A stretch of DNA of 64,000 bases from Azospirillum sp. RU38E (GCF_900188385.1 NZ_FZOI01000007.1:1-64000); one strand, 5' to 3'. Counted from the stretch's first letter, positions 10,971 through 21,005 are shown. The notes: a model not told the origin generated them from the sequence alone. A program made the numbers and translations.

Positions 10971-13145
10971 TTGAAAAGCTACTTGATGGCGGGGGCTTCG
11001 GCCCTGATCCTCTCCCTGTCCGGCGCCATGGTCCCTGCGGCGCTGGCGGCGGATACACCGACCCAGATGGCACAGGCTGACAAGGCGAAGATGAGCGAGA
11101 ATCCCTTCTTCCAGGAATGGAAAACCCCCTTCGGCGTTCCGCCGTTCGATGCCATCAAGCCGGCCCATTTCCGCCCAGCCTTTGAAAAGGGCATGGCCGA
11201 CCAGCTGGTCGAGATCAAGGCCATCACCGATACCAAGGCGGCCCCCACCTTCGCCAACACCATCGACGCGATGGAAAAGAGCGGCCAGTTGCTGGACCGC
11301 GTGTCGGCCGTCTTCTCCAACCTGACCTCGTCCAACACCAATGACGAGCTGGACAAGATCCAGCGTGACATGGCGCCGCTGCTGGCGGCCCATGGCAATG
11401 CCATCAACCTGAATGCCACCCTGTTCCAGCGGATCAGCACGCTGTACAAGCAGCGCGACCAGTTGAAGCTGACGCCGGAACAGTCCCGCGTGCTGGAGCG
11501 CTATTATCTGGGCTTCGTGCGCGCCGGTGCCGAGCTGCAGGGCGCGCAGCGGGAGCGGATGGCCGCCATCCTGGAACGGCTGGCCGTGCTGTCCACCAAG
11601 TTCAGCCAGAATGTGCTGGCGGATGAAAAGGGTTACAAGCTGGTGCTGACCAGCAAAGACCAGCTGGCCGGCCTGCCTGATTTCGTGGTGGCCGCCGCGT
11701 CGCAGGCGGCCAAGGACCGGGGCGAAGCCGGCAAGTACGTCATCACCCTGTCGCGTTCGTCGATTGAGCCGTTCCTGACCTTCTCCGACAACCGGGCTCT
11801 GCGTGAGCAGGCCTGGAAGGCCTGGATCGCCCGTGGCGACAATGGCGATGAGCATGACAACAACGCCGTCATCACGGAGATCGTGCAGCTGCGCATCGAG
11901 CGCGCCAACCTGCTGGGCTACAAGACCTTTGCGGAATATAAGCTGGCCGACACCATGGCCAAGAATCCCCAGGCCGTGAGCGACCTGCTGATGCAGGTGT
12001 GGGAACCGGCCAAGGTGCGCGCCGCCGAGGAACGCGACGAGATGCAGAAGCTGGCCGCCAAGGAAGGCCAGAATATCCAGATCGAGCCGTGGGACTGGTA
12101 TTATTATGCGGAGAAGGTCCGCAAGGCCAAGTACGACCTGAACGAAGAAGAGATCAAGCCGTACTTCCAGTTGGACAAGATGGTGGAGGCGATGTTCTAC
12201 ACCGCCAACCGCCTGTTCGGCGTCACCTTCACGGAGCTGAAGGGCGTGCCGACCTACCATCCCGACGTCAAGGTCTATGAGGCCAAGGACAAGGATGGCA
12301 AGCATCTGGCCGTCTTCTACAGCGACAATTTCGCCCGCCCGTCCAAGCGGTCCGGCGCCTGGATGTCGTCCCTGCGCTCGCAGGAGAAGCTGACCGGCGA
12401 TATTCGTCCCATCGTGCTGAACAACAACAACTTCGCCAAGGGGGCCGAGGGCCAGCCGACCCTGCTGTCCTTTGACGATGCCACCACCCTGTTCCACGAA
12501 TTCGGCCATGGCCTGCATGGCATGTTGTCGAACGTGACCTATCCGCAGGTCTCCGGCACCGGCGTGCTGCGTGATTTCGTGGAATTCCCCAGCCAGGTGC
12601 TGGAACATTGGGTGGCGGAACCGCAGATTCTGCAGAAATTCGCCGTGCATTATAAGACGGGCAAGCCGATCCCGAAGGAACTGCTGGACAAGATCATTGC
12701 GTCCCAGACCTTCAACCAGGGCTTCGCCACGGTGTCCTACACCTCGTCTGCCCTGGTCGATCTGGCCTATCACAGCCTGACGGACGCCAAGGACCTGAAC
12801 CCGGACACGTTCGAGCGGGAGACGCTGACCAAGCTGGGGATGCCGAAGGAAATCGTCATGCGGCACCGCAGCCCGCATTTCAGCCACATCTTCTCCGGTG
12901 ACGGCTATTCGTCGGGCTATTACAGCTATATGTGGGCGGAAGTGCTGGATGCTGACGGCTTCAACGCCTTCAAGGAAGCCGGCGACATTTTTGACCCGAC
13001 CCTGTCCAAGAAGCTGCTGGAGAATGTCTATTCCGCCGGCGGTTCCCGTGACCCGATGGAGGCCTATATCGGCTTCCGGGGTCGCGCACCCAAGGTGGAT
13101 GCGCTGCTGAAGAATCGCGGCCTGCTGGATAACCGCGTGAACTGA
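10971..13145 (+). CDS. dcp: Exported M3-family peptidyl-dipeptidase (Dcp-like)
   Basis: 724 residues from TTG 10971, chosen because AAAAGGAA sits eight bases upstream and it opens a signal peptide (LMAGASALILSLSGAMVPAALA). The frame is open to 10740 but without family similarity. The zinc site HEFGH (residues 509-513) with the downstream Glu in DFVEFPSQVLEHW, and the C-terminal HFSHIFSGDGYSSGYYSYMWAE, identify an M3 metallopeptidase of the Dcp/oligopeptidase A group. It is expected to release C-terminal dipeptides from peptides. A signal peptide means a periplasmic location, unlike cytosolic E. coli Dcp. Confidence 0.92.
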   Translation: MKSYLMAGASALILSLSGAMVPAALAADTPTQMAQADKAKMSENPFFQEWKTPFGVPPFDAIKPAHFRPAFEKGMADQLVEIKAITDTKAAPTFANTIDAMEKSGQLLDRVSAVFSNLTSSNTNDELDKIQRDMAPLLAAHGNAINLNATLFQRISTLYKQRDQLKLTPEQSRVLERYYLGFVRAGAELQGAQRERMAAILERLAVLSTKFSQNVLADEKGYKLVLTSKDQLAGLPDFVVAAASQAAKDRGEAGKYVITLSRSSIEPFLTFSDNRALREQAWKAWIARGDNGDEHDNNAVITEIVQLRIERANLLGYKTFAEYKLADTMAKNPQAVSDLLMQVWEPAKVRAAEERDEMQKLAAKEGQNIQIEPWDWYYYAEKVRKAKYDLNEEEIKPYFQLDKMVEAMFYTANRLFGVTFTELKGVPTYHPDVKVYEAKDKDGKHLAVFYSDNFARPSKRSGAWMSSLRSQEKLTGDIRPIVLNNNNFAKGAEGQPTLLSFDDATTLFHEFGHGLHGMLSNVTYPQVSGTGVLRDFVEFPSQVLEHWVAEPQILQKFAVHYKTGKPIPKELLDKIIASQTFNQGFATVSYTSSALVDLAYHSLTDAKDLNPDTFERETLTKLGMPKEIVMRHRSPHFSHIFSGDGYSSGYYSYMWAEVLDADGFNAFKEAGDIFDPTLSKKLLENVYSAGGSRDPMEAYIGFRGRAPKVDALLKNRGLLDNRVN

Positions 13146-13152
13146 GTGACAG

Positions 13153-13180
13153 GTTGGGGCGCTCTCTGCGGCGCCCCAAC
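13153..13180 (+). terminator. Hairpin after the M3 peptidase
   Basis: Perfect 10-bp stem GTTGGGGCGC/GCGCCCCAAC directly after the stop, without its own T-run; it probably assists the next terminator. Confidence 0.6.
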
Positions 13181-13183
13181 ATG

Positions 13184-13230
13184 AAAAAAGCCCCGCCTGG
13201 ACCGTGCGCAACGGTCCAGGCGGGGCTTTT
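13184..13230. terminator. Bidirectional terminator between convergent genes
   Basis: A 16-bp stem (13190-13205 with 13211-13226) is flanked by six A on one side and four T on the other, so it can end transcription from both the peptidase gene and the opposing MFS operon. Confidence 0.93.
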
Positions 13231-13243
13231 CCATATGGTGCTG

Positions 13244-14545
13244 TCAGGCTTTCGCCCAGGCCCGCACGGCCACGCCGCCGCGCCGGTACAGCATCAGCAC
13301 TGCCACCATGCCGCAGAAGGCCGCCGCCCCCATCCACAGGCCGGGTGCCGCCTTGTCGCCCGTCACCTCGATCAGCCAGGTGGAGATCAGCGGGGTGAAA
13401 CCGCCGAACAGGGCCGTGGCCAGGCTGTAGGCCAGCGAAAAGCCGACGGTGCGGACCTGCGGCGGCATTACCTCTGTCAGGGCCACAACGGCGGCGGCGT
13501 TGTAGCTGGCATAAAGGAAGGACAGCCACAGTTCGGCGATCAGCATGTTCTGGAAGCTGATATCATTCACCATCCAGTTCAGCACCGGATAGGCGGTTGC
13601 CATGGTCAGGATGGTGAAGCCCAGCAGTAACGGCTGCCGGCCCACCTTGTCCGACAAGGCTCCCATCACCGGCAGCCAGAAGAAATTGGACAGGCCGATG
13701 CAGAAGGTCAGCAGCAAACTGTCTGCCCCATCCAGCTTCAGCACATTCTTGCCATAGGTGGGGGTATAGACGGTGATCAGATAGAAGGACACCGTGGTCA
13801 TCACCACCACCATCATGCCGGCCAGCACCAGCCGCCAGTTCATGGCGATGGAGAGGATGATCTCCTTGAAGGTCGGATGATGCTTGCGGGCCAGGAACTC
13901 GTCCGTTTCCTGCAAGGACCGGCGGATGACAAAGATCACCGGCACGATCAGGCAGCCGATGAAGAAAGGAACGCGCCAGCCCCAATCATGGATCTGTTCG
14001 GGGGCCAGCACCTGGTTGAGCCCATAACCAATCAGGGCGGCCGCCATGATGGCCGCCTGCTGGCTGGCCGATTGCCAGCTGACATAGAAGCCCTTGCGCC
14101 CCGGCGTGGCCATTTCCGACAGATAGACGGAGACGCCGCCCAGCTCCACCCCGGCGGAGAAGCCCTGCAGCAGCCGGCCGATCAGCACCAGGAACGGGGC
14201 CAGGATACCGATACTGTCATAGCCGGGCACAAAGGCGATCAGCACCGTGCCCAGCGCCATGATGGCCAGGGTCAGCACCAGCCCCTTGCTGCGGCCGATC
14301 CGGTCAATATAGCTGCCCAGAATCACCGCCCCCACCGGCCGCATCAGGAAGCCAGCGCCAAAGGTGGCAAAGGTCAGCATCAGCGAGGCATACTCGTTCC
14401 CGCTGGGGAAAAATGCCTTGGCAATATAGCTGGCATAAAAGCCGTACAGGAAGAAATCGAACATTTCCAAGAAGTTGCCGCTGGTGACGCGCAACACCGT
14501 GGCCAGCTTTGAAGGCGGTTTGGCGATGGAACCCTGCATGATCAT
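13244..14545 (-). CDS. MFS transporter, metabolite:H+ symporter (citrate/tricarballylate type)
   Basis: 433 residues with about 12 membrane segments. The N-terminal [20 protein letters not shown] and the loop [23 protein letters not shown] are typical of the MHS branch that includes CitA/TcuC-like carriers of citrate and tricarballylate. The start overlaps the stop of the upstream binding-protein gene (ATGA at 14542-14545), implying translational coupling; ATG 14539 is an alternative. A divergent LysR gene probably controls the pair. Substrate assignment to di- or tricarboxylates is inference from family resemblance. Confidence 0.88.
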   Translation of the reverse strand: MIMQGSIAKPPSKLATVLRVTSGNFLEMFDFFLYGFYASYIAKAFFPSGNEYASLMLTFATFGAGFLMRPVGAVILGSYIDRIGRSKGLVLTLAIMALGTVLIAFVPGYDSIGILAPFLVLIGRLLQGFSAGVELGGVSVYLSEMATPGRKGFYVSWQSASQQAAIMAAALIGYGLNQVLAPEQIHDWGWRVPFFIGCLIVPVIFVIRRSLQETDEFLARKHHPTFKEIILSIAMNWRLVLAGMMVVVMTTVSFYLITVYTPTYGKNVLKLDGADSLLLTFCIGLSNFFWLPVMGALSDKVGRQPLLLGFTILTMATAYPVLNWMVNDISFQNMLIAELWLSFLYASYNAAAVVALTEVMPPQVRTVGFSLAYSLATALFGGFTPLISTWLIEVTGDKAAPGLWMGAAAFCGMVAVLMLYRRGGVAVRAWAKA

Positions 14546-15354
14546 GATCCTGAATGACGGGCTGTCGGGGCGGGCTCCAGCCCGGATTGGCTGATCAGCG
14601 GGGCGGCGTCGGCGGAAGACAGGAAGGCGACCAGTTCGTCGGCTGCCTGCTTCTCCTTCGACGCGGCCACGATGCCGACGGAAAAGGGCGTGACCTTCTG
14701 CGCCGCGTCCGGCAGGGCGCCGACCAGATCGATGCCGGGGACCGGCAGCAATTCGCTGATCTGCTGAAAGCCGATTTCGGCCTCTCCGCGGGCAACGACC
14801 CGGCCCACCGGTTCCGCCGGGATCATCCGGGCTTTGCCCTGCATGGCATCGGCGATGCCCAGGCGGGGGAACAGCACAGTGGACAGGAAAACCCCGCTGG
14901 CGCTGTCGGAATAGGCGATGGATTTCGCCTTCAGCAGCGTCTGTTTCAGGGCGGCGATGCTGGAAATATCCGGCTGCGGGGCGCCTTCCTTCACGGCCAT
15001 GCCGATTTTGGACAGGGCCAGCACATGATGGCCGTCATCCATCACCTCCCCCTCGCGGACCAGCCCTTCCAGGCTGTCGCCGACCATGATGACGACGTCA
15101 ATATCCTCATCCCGGTGCAGGCGGTTGGGGATCGCCTCCGGCGTGTCGCCCATGGAGGGGCCCCAGGCCGATATCAGCCTATGGCCGGTGCGCTTTTCAA
15201 ATTCAGGGGCCAGCGCCTTATAGGCGGCGGCGAACCCGCCAGAACTGGCGACATGCAGTTCCGCCGCACTGGCGGGCAGGGGGGACAGCAACAGCAGCGT
15301 GGCGAGCAGGCGCGACAGGGCACCGCCCGCCTGACGGGGGGCACTGGGTATCAT
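14542..15354 (-). CDS. Periplasmic substrate-binding protein (ModA-like fold)
   Basis: 270 residues from ATG 15354 (GGAGGAGACGGAG upstream). A signal peptide ends at LPASA. The body ([68 protein letters not shown]) matches type 2 periplasmic binding proteins of the molybdate/ModA-like group that bind small anions. No ABC permease or ATPase is adjacent; instead the next gene is an MFS carrier, overlapping by four bases. It may bind the carrier's substrate or sense it for regulation. Confidence 0.85.
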   Translation of the reverse strand: MIPSAPRQAGGALSRLLATLLLLSPLPASAAELHVASSGGFAAAYKALAPEFEKRTGHRLISAWGPSMGDTPEAIPNRLHRDEDIDVVIMVGDSLEGLVREGEVMDDGHHVLALSKIGMAVKEGAPQPDISSIAALKQTLLKAKSIAYSDSASGVFLSTVLFPRLGIADAMQGKARMIPAEPVGRVVARGEAEIGFQQISELLPVPGIDLVGALPDAAQKVTPFSVGIVAASKEKQAADELVAFLSSADAAPLISQSGLEPAPTARHSGS

Positions 15355-15430
15355 CTCCGTCTCCTCCGGTTTGGTGTTTTGCCCATTGTGGGGCGACGGA
15401 ATAAAAATCAAAATTGCATTTATATTTTTG

Positions 15431-15453
15431 ATTGATAGTTTTCATGCATCAAT
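15431..15453. promoter_or_regulatory. LysR-type operator (T-N11-A)
   Basis: ATTGAT at 15431-15436 and ATCAAT at 15448-15453 form a perfect inverted repeat with an 11-base spacer, the classical LysR recognition layout. It lies 10 bases before the LysR gene start and 77 bases before the divergent binding-protein gene, within an AT-rich promoter patch. Confidence 0.75.
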
Positions 15454-15463
15454 AGGGGGCGCC

Positions 15464-16384
15464 ATGCGGCTGGATTTTGAGTTCGGGGAATTGCAGGCCT
15501 TCGTCACCGTGGCGCAGACGCTGAATTTCCGCGCGGCGGCGGAACGGCTGTTCCTCTCCCAACCCGCGCTCAGCCGGCGGATTGAGAAGCTGGAGGCGGC
15601 GCTGGAGATGCGGTTGTTGGAACGCACCACCCGCAAGGTGGAATTAAGCGATGCCGGCCGGCAGTTCCTGGCCCATGCCACCGCCATTCTGGAGGAGCTG
15701 GACCTGGCCCGCACCAGCATGGTGGAACGGTCCAGTCGGGCCAAACAGCTGGTGACGGTGGCCTGTGTGCCCTCTGTGGCCAACCATGTGCTGCCGCAAC
15801 TGCTGCATCTATTCGCCCGCACCCATCCGGCGGTGCGCATCCGCATCATCGATGAAAGCGCCGGCATGGTGCTGGCGGCGGTGCAGGATGGGCAGGCCGA
15901 TATCGGTATCGGCTTTCTGGGCGCCCAGAATGCGGAGGTGGAGTTCAACCCCATCCGCAGCGAACCCTATGTGCTGGCCGTGCATCGGGATCATCCGCTG
16001 GCCGCCGCCACCTCCGTGCGCTGGGACCGGCTGGGGGCCGAACGGCTGATCGGGGTGTCGCTGAACAGCGGCAACCGCATCCTGATTGAAAATGTGCTGG
16101 CCGGCCTGCCGCAGCGCCCGACCATCCATTATGAGGCCAACCATGTGGCGGGTGCCCTGGGGCTGGTGGCGGCCGGGCTGGGGGTGGCGGTGCTGCCCTC
16201 GCTGTCGCTGGCCAATGGCGCCTATCCGATGCTGGTCGGTGTGCCGATGGTGGAGCCGGGGTTGAGCCGCACCCTGGGCCTGATCACCCGCAGCGGCGGC
16301 CGGCTGAACCTGTCGGCGCAGGCGCTGTATGACCTGATCCTGCGGGAGGTGGCGGAGCCGACCGCCAATAAGGGGGAAACCTGA
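15464..16384 (+). CDS. LysR-family transcriptional regulator
   Basis: 306 residues from ATG 15464. The N-terminal winged helix-turn-helix reads LQAFVTVAQTLNFRAAAERLFLSQPALSRRIEKLE (about residues 9-43), followed by the usual effector-binding domain (VRIRIIDESAGMVLAAVQDGQADIGIGF). It is divergent from the binding protein-MFS operon across 109 bp that hold a T-N11-A box, so it most likely activates that operon in response to the transported substrate and represses itself. Confidence 0.93.
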   Translation: MRLDFEFGELQAFVTVAQTLNFRAAAERLFLSQPALSRRIEKLEAALEMRLLERTTRKVELSDAGRQFLAHATAILEELDLARTSMVERSSRAKQLVTVACVPSVANHVLPQLLHLFARTHPAVRIRIIDESAGMVLAAVQDGQADIGIGFLGAQNAEVEFNPIRSEPYVLAVHRDHPLAAATSVRWDRLGAERLIGVSLNSGNRILIENVLAGLPQRPTIHYEANHVAGALGLVAAGLGVAVLPSLSLANGAYPMLVGVPMVEPGLSRTLGLITRSGGRLNLSAQALYDLILREVAEPTANKGET

Positions 16385-16387
16385 AAT

Positions 16388-17323
16388 TCAGGCCGACAGG
16401 GCGGCGGCGGCCGGCGGGGTCCAGCATTCCACGCGGTTGCGGCCGCCATGTTTGGCGGCATAGAGCGCCTGATCGGCCCGTTCGATCAGCCGGTCGGGCT
16501 CAATGCCCATATCCGCTTCTGCCGCGCCGAAACTGGCGGTGACATGCAGCACCCGGCCATCGGCCAGCTGCACCGGCAAGGCGGCCAGATCCTGGCGCAG
16601 CCGTTCCAGCACGCCCAAGGCTTCCGGCAGGCCGGCATCCTTCAACAGGATCAGGATTTCCTCGCCCCCCATGCGGAACGCCTCATCCATGTCGCGGATG
16701 CCGCTGTTGATGGAGGCGGCGGCGGCCACCAGCACCCGGTCACCGGCATCATGGCCATAGGTGTCATTCACCAGCTTGAACCGGTCCAGGTCGCACAGGG
16801 CGACACAGAAGGGCCGGCCGGAACGGTGGAACCGGCTGGCCTCCCGCATCAGCTCTTCCATCATGCCGGTGCGGTTGCGCAGGCCGGTCAGCGGGTCGAT
16901 GCCGCTGCCGGCGACGCTGAAGGCGCGTTCGAAGCGGCGGCATTGCTGGATGAATTCATCGAACCGGTCCAGCACCGCCTCGTACCCTGCCAGGGAGAGG
17001 ATTTCGCCGGCATGGATGCGGGTCAGCATCAGCCTTGCCAGCCGGTGCAGCTGTTCATGCAGGGCGATCAGCCGTTCCACCGCCGGCTGCAAGGCCAGCG
17101 CCTGCGCCTTGGCCTGACGCATCCAGTGGATGAAGGCCTGCGGCATGGGTACCGAATCCGGCCCTAACAGGCCGGCATCCGCCCCAAAAAAGGCGGCGCG
17201 GTGCCATTGCGTCAGCCAACGAAGATGTTCGTCGATGACGGTGGCAAGGCTGCCACTGCCCTGGGTCTGGGAAATCGGCATGGAACAAGGGACTCTGTGA
17301 CAAAGGGGGGAAGGGGCTGGCAA
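16388..17323 (-). CDS. Diguanylate cyclase with N-terminal CZB-like domain (DgcZ-like)
   Basis: 311 residues from TTG 17323 (AAGGGAGGGG seven bases upstream); ATG 17281 is the alternative. About residues 30-130 resemble the zinc-binding CZB domain: IDEHLRWL, and LHEQLH giving a His-X3-His pair. The C-terminal GGDEF domain (about 150-310) has LCDLDRFKLVNDTYGHDAGD and the active loop as GGEE, a form also used by E. coli DgcZ. It should make cyclic-di-GMP under zinc or other small-signal control. The cysteine ligand known in DgcZ is not obvious here. Confidence 0.88.
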   Translation of the reverse strand: MPAPSPLCHRVPCSMPISQTQGSGSLATVIDEHLRWLTQWHRAAFFGADAGLLGPDSVPMPQAFIHWMRQAKAQALALQPAVERLIALHEQLHRLARLMLTRIHAGEILSLAGYEAVLDRFDEFIQQCRRFERAFSVAGSGIDPLTGLRNRTGMMEELMREASRFHRSGRPFCVALCDLDRFKLVNDTYGHDAGDRVLVAAAASINSGIRDMDEAFRMGGEEILILLKDAGLPEALGVLERLRQDLAALPVQLADGRVLHVTASFGAAEADMGIEPDRLIERADQALYAAKHGGRNRVECWTPPAAAALSA

Positions 17324-17415
17324 AGCGCCACCCCTCCCTTGTCACGAAGTTAACCCCAATTTAATTCGAATGCGACCTATTCAGACCATGCAAAGGGTCA
17401 TATCGCCCGGTTGCG

Positions 17416-18633
17416 TCATTCGGTATCACCGGGCTGCCAGACCCAGCGCCGCCGCGCCTCTGCCAGGGTGCCGGTGGCGATGGCGGCGCGGATGTCGCGC
17501 ATCAGCCGGTTCATGGTGTGGACATTGTGCATGGTCAGCAATTGCAGGCCCAGCATCTCCTCCGCCTTCAACAGGTGGTGGATATAGCCACGGCTGGCCG
17601 TGCGGCAGGCAAAGCAGCTACAGGCGGCATCGATGGGCTGGTCATCATCCTTGAAGCGGGCATTGCGCATGTTCAGCCGCTCCCCCTTCACGCCCGGGGC
17701 CAGGGCCCAGCCATGGCGGGCGATGCGGGTGGGGCTGACGCAATCGAACGTATCGATGCCCCAGGCAACCCCTTCGAAAATATCGACAATGCCGCCAATG
17801 CCCAGCAGATGCACCGGCCGGTCGGGATGCACATGGCTCATCGCCATGCCCACCACCTCATGCATCTGTTCGCGCGTCGCCCCCAGGCAGCCGCCCACGG
17901 CGGTGGCGAAGAAATCGCGGCTGGCGGTATATTCAGCACTCTCCTTGCGCAGGTCGGGATAGACCCCGCCCTGGACAATGCCATACATGGCCTGGGGCAT
18001 GCCGTTGGCGGAAATGCCGCCAAATTCGCGGAAGGCCGCCAGCGAACGGTCGCCCCAGCGGTGCGACATCTGCATCGATCGGGCGGTGTAGCGCCGATCC
18101 ACGTGGAACGGTGTGCATTCGTCCAACTGCACCACGAAATCCGGCCCCAGCTTGCGCTGGATATCGATGGATTTTTCCGGTGTCAGGAACAGCTTTTCAC
18201 CATTGGTGTAGCTGCGGAAGGTGGCCCCTTCCTCGGTGATTTTCAGCAGGGTCTTTTCGCGCGTGGTGCTGCGGCGGCCTTTCACCTCATCGGCGACACT
18301 GCCATGGCCCATGGCGAAAATCTGATAGCCGCCGCTGTCGGTCAGCATCGGGCCATCCCAATTCATCATCTTGTGCAGGCCGCCCAGCTTGGCCACCAGA
18401 TCGGCGCCCGGCTGGATCATCAGATGATAGGTATTGGCCAGGATGATATCCGTCTTCTCTTCCCGCATCTGCTGCGTGGTCATGCCCTTGATGGCCGCCT
18501 TGGTGCCGCAGAAGATGAAATTCGGCGTCTGGATGGCGCCATGCGGGGTGGACAGCGTGCCAATGCGCGCCTTGGAACCCGCCGGGTCGCGGTGGGTGAT
18601 ATCGAAAGAGAAGCCGGGATAGGTGGAAGACAT
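17416..18633 (-). CDS. tgt: tRNA-guanine(34) transglycosylase
   Basis: 405 residues from ATG 18633. The enzyme exchanges G34 for preQ1 in Asp, Asn, His and Tyr tRNAs. Seen: MLTDSGGYQIFAMG with the catalytic Asp region, GIVQGGVYPDLR, LGIGGIVDIFEGV, FDCVSPTRIARHGWAL with the nucleophilic Asp, and the zinc site CSCFACRTASRGYIHHL. The open frame continues upstream to 18810 without similarity. No queA is adjacent. Confidence 0.97.
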   Translation of the reverse strand: MSSTYPGFSFDITHRDPAGSKARIGTLSTPHGAIQTPNFIFCGTKAAIKGMTTQQMREEKTDIILANTYHLMIQPGADLVAKLGGLHKMMNWDGPMLTDSGGYQIFAMGHGSVADEVKGRRSTTREKTLLKITEEGATFRSYTNGEKLFLTPEKSIDIQRKLGPDFVVQLDECTPFHVDRRYTARSMQMSHRWGDRSLAAFREFGGISANGMPQAMYGIVQGGVYPDLRKESAEYTASRDFFATAVGGCLGATREQMHEVVGMAMSHVHPDRPVHLLGIGGIVDIFEGVAWGIDTFDCVSPTRIARHGWALAPGVKGERLNMRNARFKDDDQPIDAACSCFACRTASRGYIHHLLKAEEMLGLQLLTMHNVHTMNRLMRDIRAAIATGTLAEARRRWVWQPGDTE

Positions 18634-18733
18634 CGGGGAACCCTGAACCGTCACACAATGGATCGCTGTTGCTGCCCCTGGGTATGGGGGAGAGCGCGCC
18701 GCTTGTACAGGGGGTGCGGGCGAATGGCTGGCT

Positions 18734-19021
18734 TCAGTGGGGGCGGTGGCGGGGATCACGCCGCGTATGGGCACAGGCCAGTATGTAGATGTTCTGCCCG
18801 TCAATCTCAAAGAACAAGGCGTAGGGGTAACGCCGTATCAAGGCGCGATGGATGTCACCTTGAACGGTAGGGAAGATATACGGGGTTTCAGCGATCCGGG
18901 CGAAGGCCAGTGTCAATGCCTCGTAGAAACGATCGCCCAGCCCGATCGACTGGCTGTCGTACCAGTCACGGGCTTCTTTCATATCGGTCAGTGCCTCTGA
19001 CCGGATGAAAATTGCATACAT
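18734..19021 (-). CDS. RelE/ParE-type toxin (TA pair 2, intact)
   Basis: 95 residues: FIRSEALTDMKEARDWYDSQ, then FPTVQGDIHRALIRRYPYALFFEI and YILACAHTRRDPRHR. This is the RelE/ParE plasmid-stabilisation fold. The ATG (19021) shares its first base with the antitoxin stop (TGATG), so translation is coupled. It aligns along its length with the frameshifted toxin of pair 1 and shows what that gene lost. Whether it is an mRNA interferase or a gyrase poison cannot be told from sequence. Confidence 0.88.
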   Translation of the reverse strand: MYAIFIRSEALTDMKEARDWYDSQSIGLGDRFYEALTLAFARIAETPYIFPTVQGDIHRALIRRYPYALFFEIDGQNIYILACAHTRRDPRHRPH

Positions 19022-19230
19022 CAGCGATTACGGCGATGCAGTTCATCCATGGCTTGAGCCAGGGGAATAGACTGTCCCTTTCCCGCTCTCAGATCGCGGC
19101 TGCGCTGGGTAAGCTCCACCTTCCAGGCGGCAGACAAGGGCACATTCTCCGGCTCCAGGCTGTCACACAATTCGCCGATCAACTGAAGCCGTTGTTCCGG
19201 GGACAAGTGACTGAAATCGATCACGGCCAT
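19021..19230 (-). CDS. Antitoxin, addiction-module component family (TA pair 2)
   Basis: 69 residues from ATG 19230 (AGGTG five bases upstream), reading IDFSHLSPEQRLQLIGELCDS and LEPENVPLS, a paralogue of the antitoxin at 1.5 kb. It precedes its toxin, as is usual, and is expected to neutralise it and autoregulate the operon. The in-frame ATG 19248 is less well supported. Confidence 0.85.
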   Translation of the reverse strand: MAVIDFSHLSPEQRLQLIGELCDSLEPENVPLSAAWKVELTQRSRDLRAGKGQSIPLAQAMDELHRRNR

Positions 19231-19335
19231 GGCGCACCTTTCTCCCACGCACGGACACTGGTGGAGGTGGGTAGAAGCTCATCGGGTAACAAGCAGTGTA
19301 GTTGAAGCAGGCACCACCAGCCACCCCCAAACGAA

Positions 19336-19363
19336 AACGGGCGCCCCGACCGGGACGCCCGTT
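19336..19363 (-). terminator. Intrinsic terminator of leuC
   Basis: Stem AACGGGCG/CGCCCGTT with a 12-base loop. On the reverse strand it ends in TTTTCGTTT, 30 bases after the leuC stop at 19394. Confidence 0.8.
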
Positions 19364-19393
19364 TCATAAGCCTCACTCACACCAATCCGGTAA

Positions 19394-20812
19394 TCAAGCC
19401 AGCGTGCGCACGTCGGTCAGTTTGCCGGTCAGGGCCGCGGCGGCGGCCATGGAGGGGCTGACCAGATGGGTGCGGCCACCGGGGCCCTGGCGGCTTTCGA
19501 AATTGCGGTTGGACGTGCTGGCGCAACGTTCACCCGGCTTCAGCTTGTCGTCATTCATGGCCAGGCACATGGAACAGCCGGGTTCACGCCAGTCGAAACC
19601 GGCGGCCACGAACACCTTGTCCAGCCCTTCCTTTTCCGCCTGTTCCTTCACCAGACCAGAGCCCGGCACCACCATGGCATAGACGCCATCGGCCACCTTC
19701 ATACCCTTGGACAGGCCAACCTGGGCCACCTCAGCGGCGGCGCGCAGGTCTTCGATGCGGCTGTTGGTGCAGGAACCGATGAATACCTTCTGCACCGGCA
19801 CTTCGGTCAGCGGCGTGCCGGCGGTCAGGCCCATATAGGCCAGGGCGCGTTCCACGGCCTTCTGCTTGTGCGGGTCTTTGAAGTCAGCCGGGTTCGGCAC
19901 CGAGGCGGTGATGGCCGACACGTCTTCCGGGCTGGTGCCCCAGGTCACCTGCGGCACGATGTCGGCGGCGTTCAGTTCCACCACCTTGTCGTACACCGCG
20001 CCCTCATCGCTGGGCAGGGTCTTCCAGTACGCCACGGCGCGGTCGAAATCGGCACCCTGCGGCGCGCGGGGGCGACCGCGCAGATACTCAAACGTCTTCT
20101 CATCCGGGGCGATCAGGCCGGCGCGGGCGCCCGCCTCGATAGCCATGTTACAGACGGTCATGCGGCCTTCCATCGACAGGTCGCGGAACGCCTGACCGGC
20201 ATATTCGATCACATAGCCGGTGCCGCCAGCGGTACCCAGCTTGCCGATGATGGCCAGCGTCAGATCCTTGGCGCTGACACCCAGCGGCAGGGCACCATCC
20301 ACCTTCACCAGCATGTTCTTGGACTTCTTGATCAGCAGCGTCTGGGTGGCCAGCACATGCTCCACATCCGACGTGCCGATACCAAAGGCCAGCGCGCCGA
20401 AGGCGCCATGGGTGGCGGTGTGGCTGTCACCGCAAACGATGGTCATGCCCGGCTGGGTCACGCCCTGTTCGGGGCCGACCACATGCACGATGCCCTGGCG
20501 GATATCGGCCATATCGAAATATTCGACGCCGAATTCCTTGGTGTTGATGCCCAACTGCTCCAGCTGGATACGGCTCTGTTCGTTCTTCACGCCGGCCAGG
20601 CGGTCCTTGCTGGTCGGCACATTATGGTCGGCCACGGCCAGGGTCTTACCCGGCTGGCGCACCTTGCGACCGGACAGGCGCAGACCTTCGAAGGCCTGCG
20701 GGCTGGTCACTTCATGCACCAGATGCAGGTCGATATACAGCACGCTGGTCCCGTCTTCCTGACGATGGACGGTGTGGCTTTCGAAGATCTTGTCATAAAG
20801 CGTGCGGGCCAT
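19394..20812 (-). CDS. leuC: 3-isopropylmalate dehydratase large subunit
   Basis: 472 residues. With LeuD it isomerises 2- to 3-isopropylmalate in leucine synthesis using a 4Fe-4S cluster. Seen: [53 protein letters not shown] and [11 protein letters not shown] with the three cluster cysteines, and [23 protein letters not shown] 20812 has AGGTGAG upstream. leuD is not adjacent on this side; downstream is the TA pair and upstream a 193-bp gap, so the gene appears monocistronic here. Confidence 0.97.
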   Translation of the reverse strand: MARTLYDKIFESHTVHRQEDGTSVLYIDLHLVHEVTSPQAFEGLRLSGRKVRQPGKTLAVADHNVPTSKDRLAGVKNEQSRIQLEQLGINTKEFGVEYFDMADIRQGIVHVVGPEQGVTQPGMTIVCGDSHTATHGAFGALAFGIGTSDVEHVLATQTLLIKKSKNMLVKVDGALPLGVSAKDLTLAIIGKLGTAGGTGYVIEYAGQAFRDLSMEGRMTVCNMAIEAGARAGLIAPDEKTFEYLRGRPRAPQGADFDRAVAYWKTLPSDEGAVYDKVVELNAADIVPQVTWGTSPEDVSAITASVPNPADFKDPHKQKAVERALAYMGLTAGTPLTEVPVQKVFIGSCTNSRIEDLRAAAEVAQVGLSKGMKVADGVYAMVVPGSGLVKEQAEKEGLDKVFVAAGFDWREPGCSMCLAMNDDKLKPGERCASTSNRNFESRQGPGGRTHLVSPSMAAAAALTGKLTDVRTLA

Positions 20813-21005
20813 ATCACTCACCTGGGGGATCTCGGGGGAAGATCGAACCGGAAAGGCAATGCCGCCATTCCAGTCACTTTGTTACGTTGGGCCGGAGCAT
20901 AGCGACAGGACGCGACCCAAACAAGCACCCCGCACGGCCAGACAGGCCCGATTGTCTGCAACACAGATTCATGGGTGCTGCATAAGGGGTAGTGGCGCTA
21001 CCCGG

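Noticed and set aside
10797-13529. 910-codon reverse frame across the M3 peptidase
   Set aside because: Antisense to a gene with a complete zinc site and conserved C-terminus.
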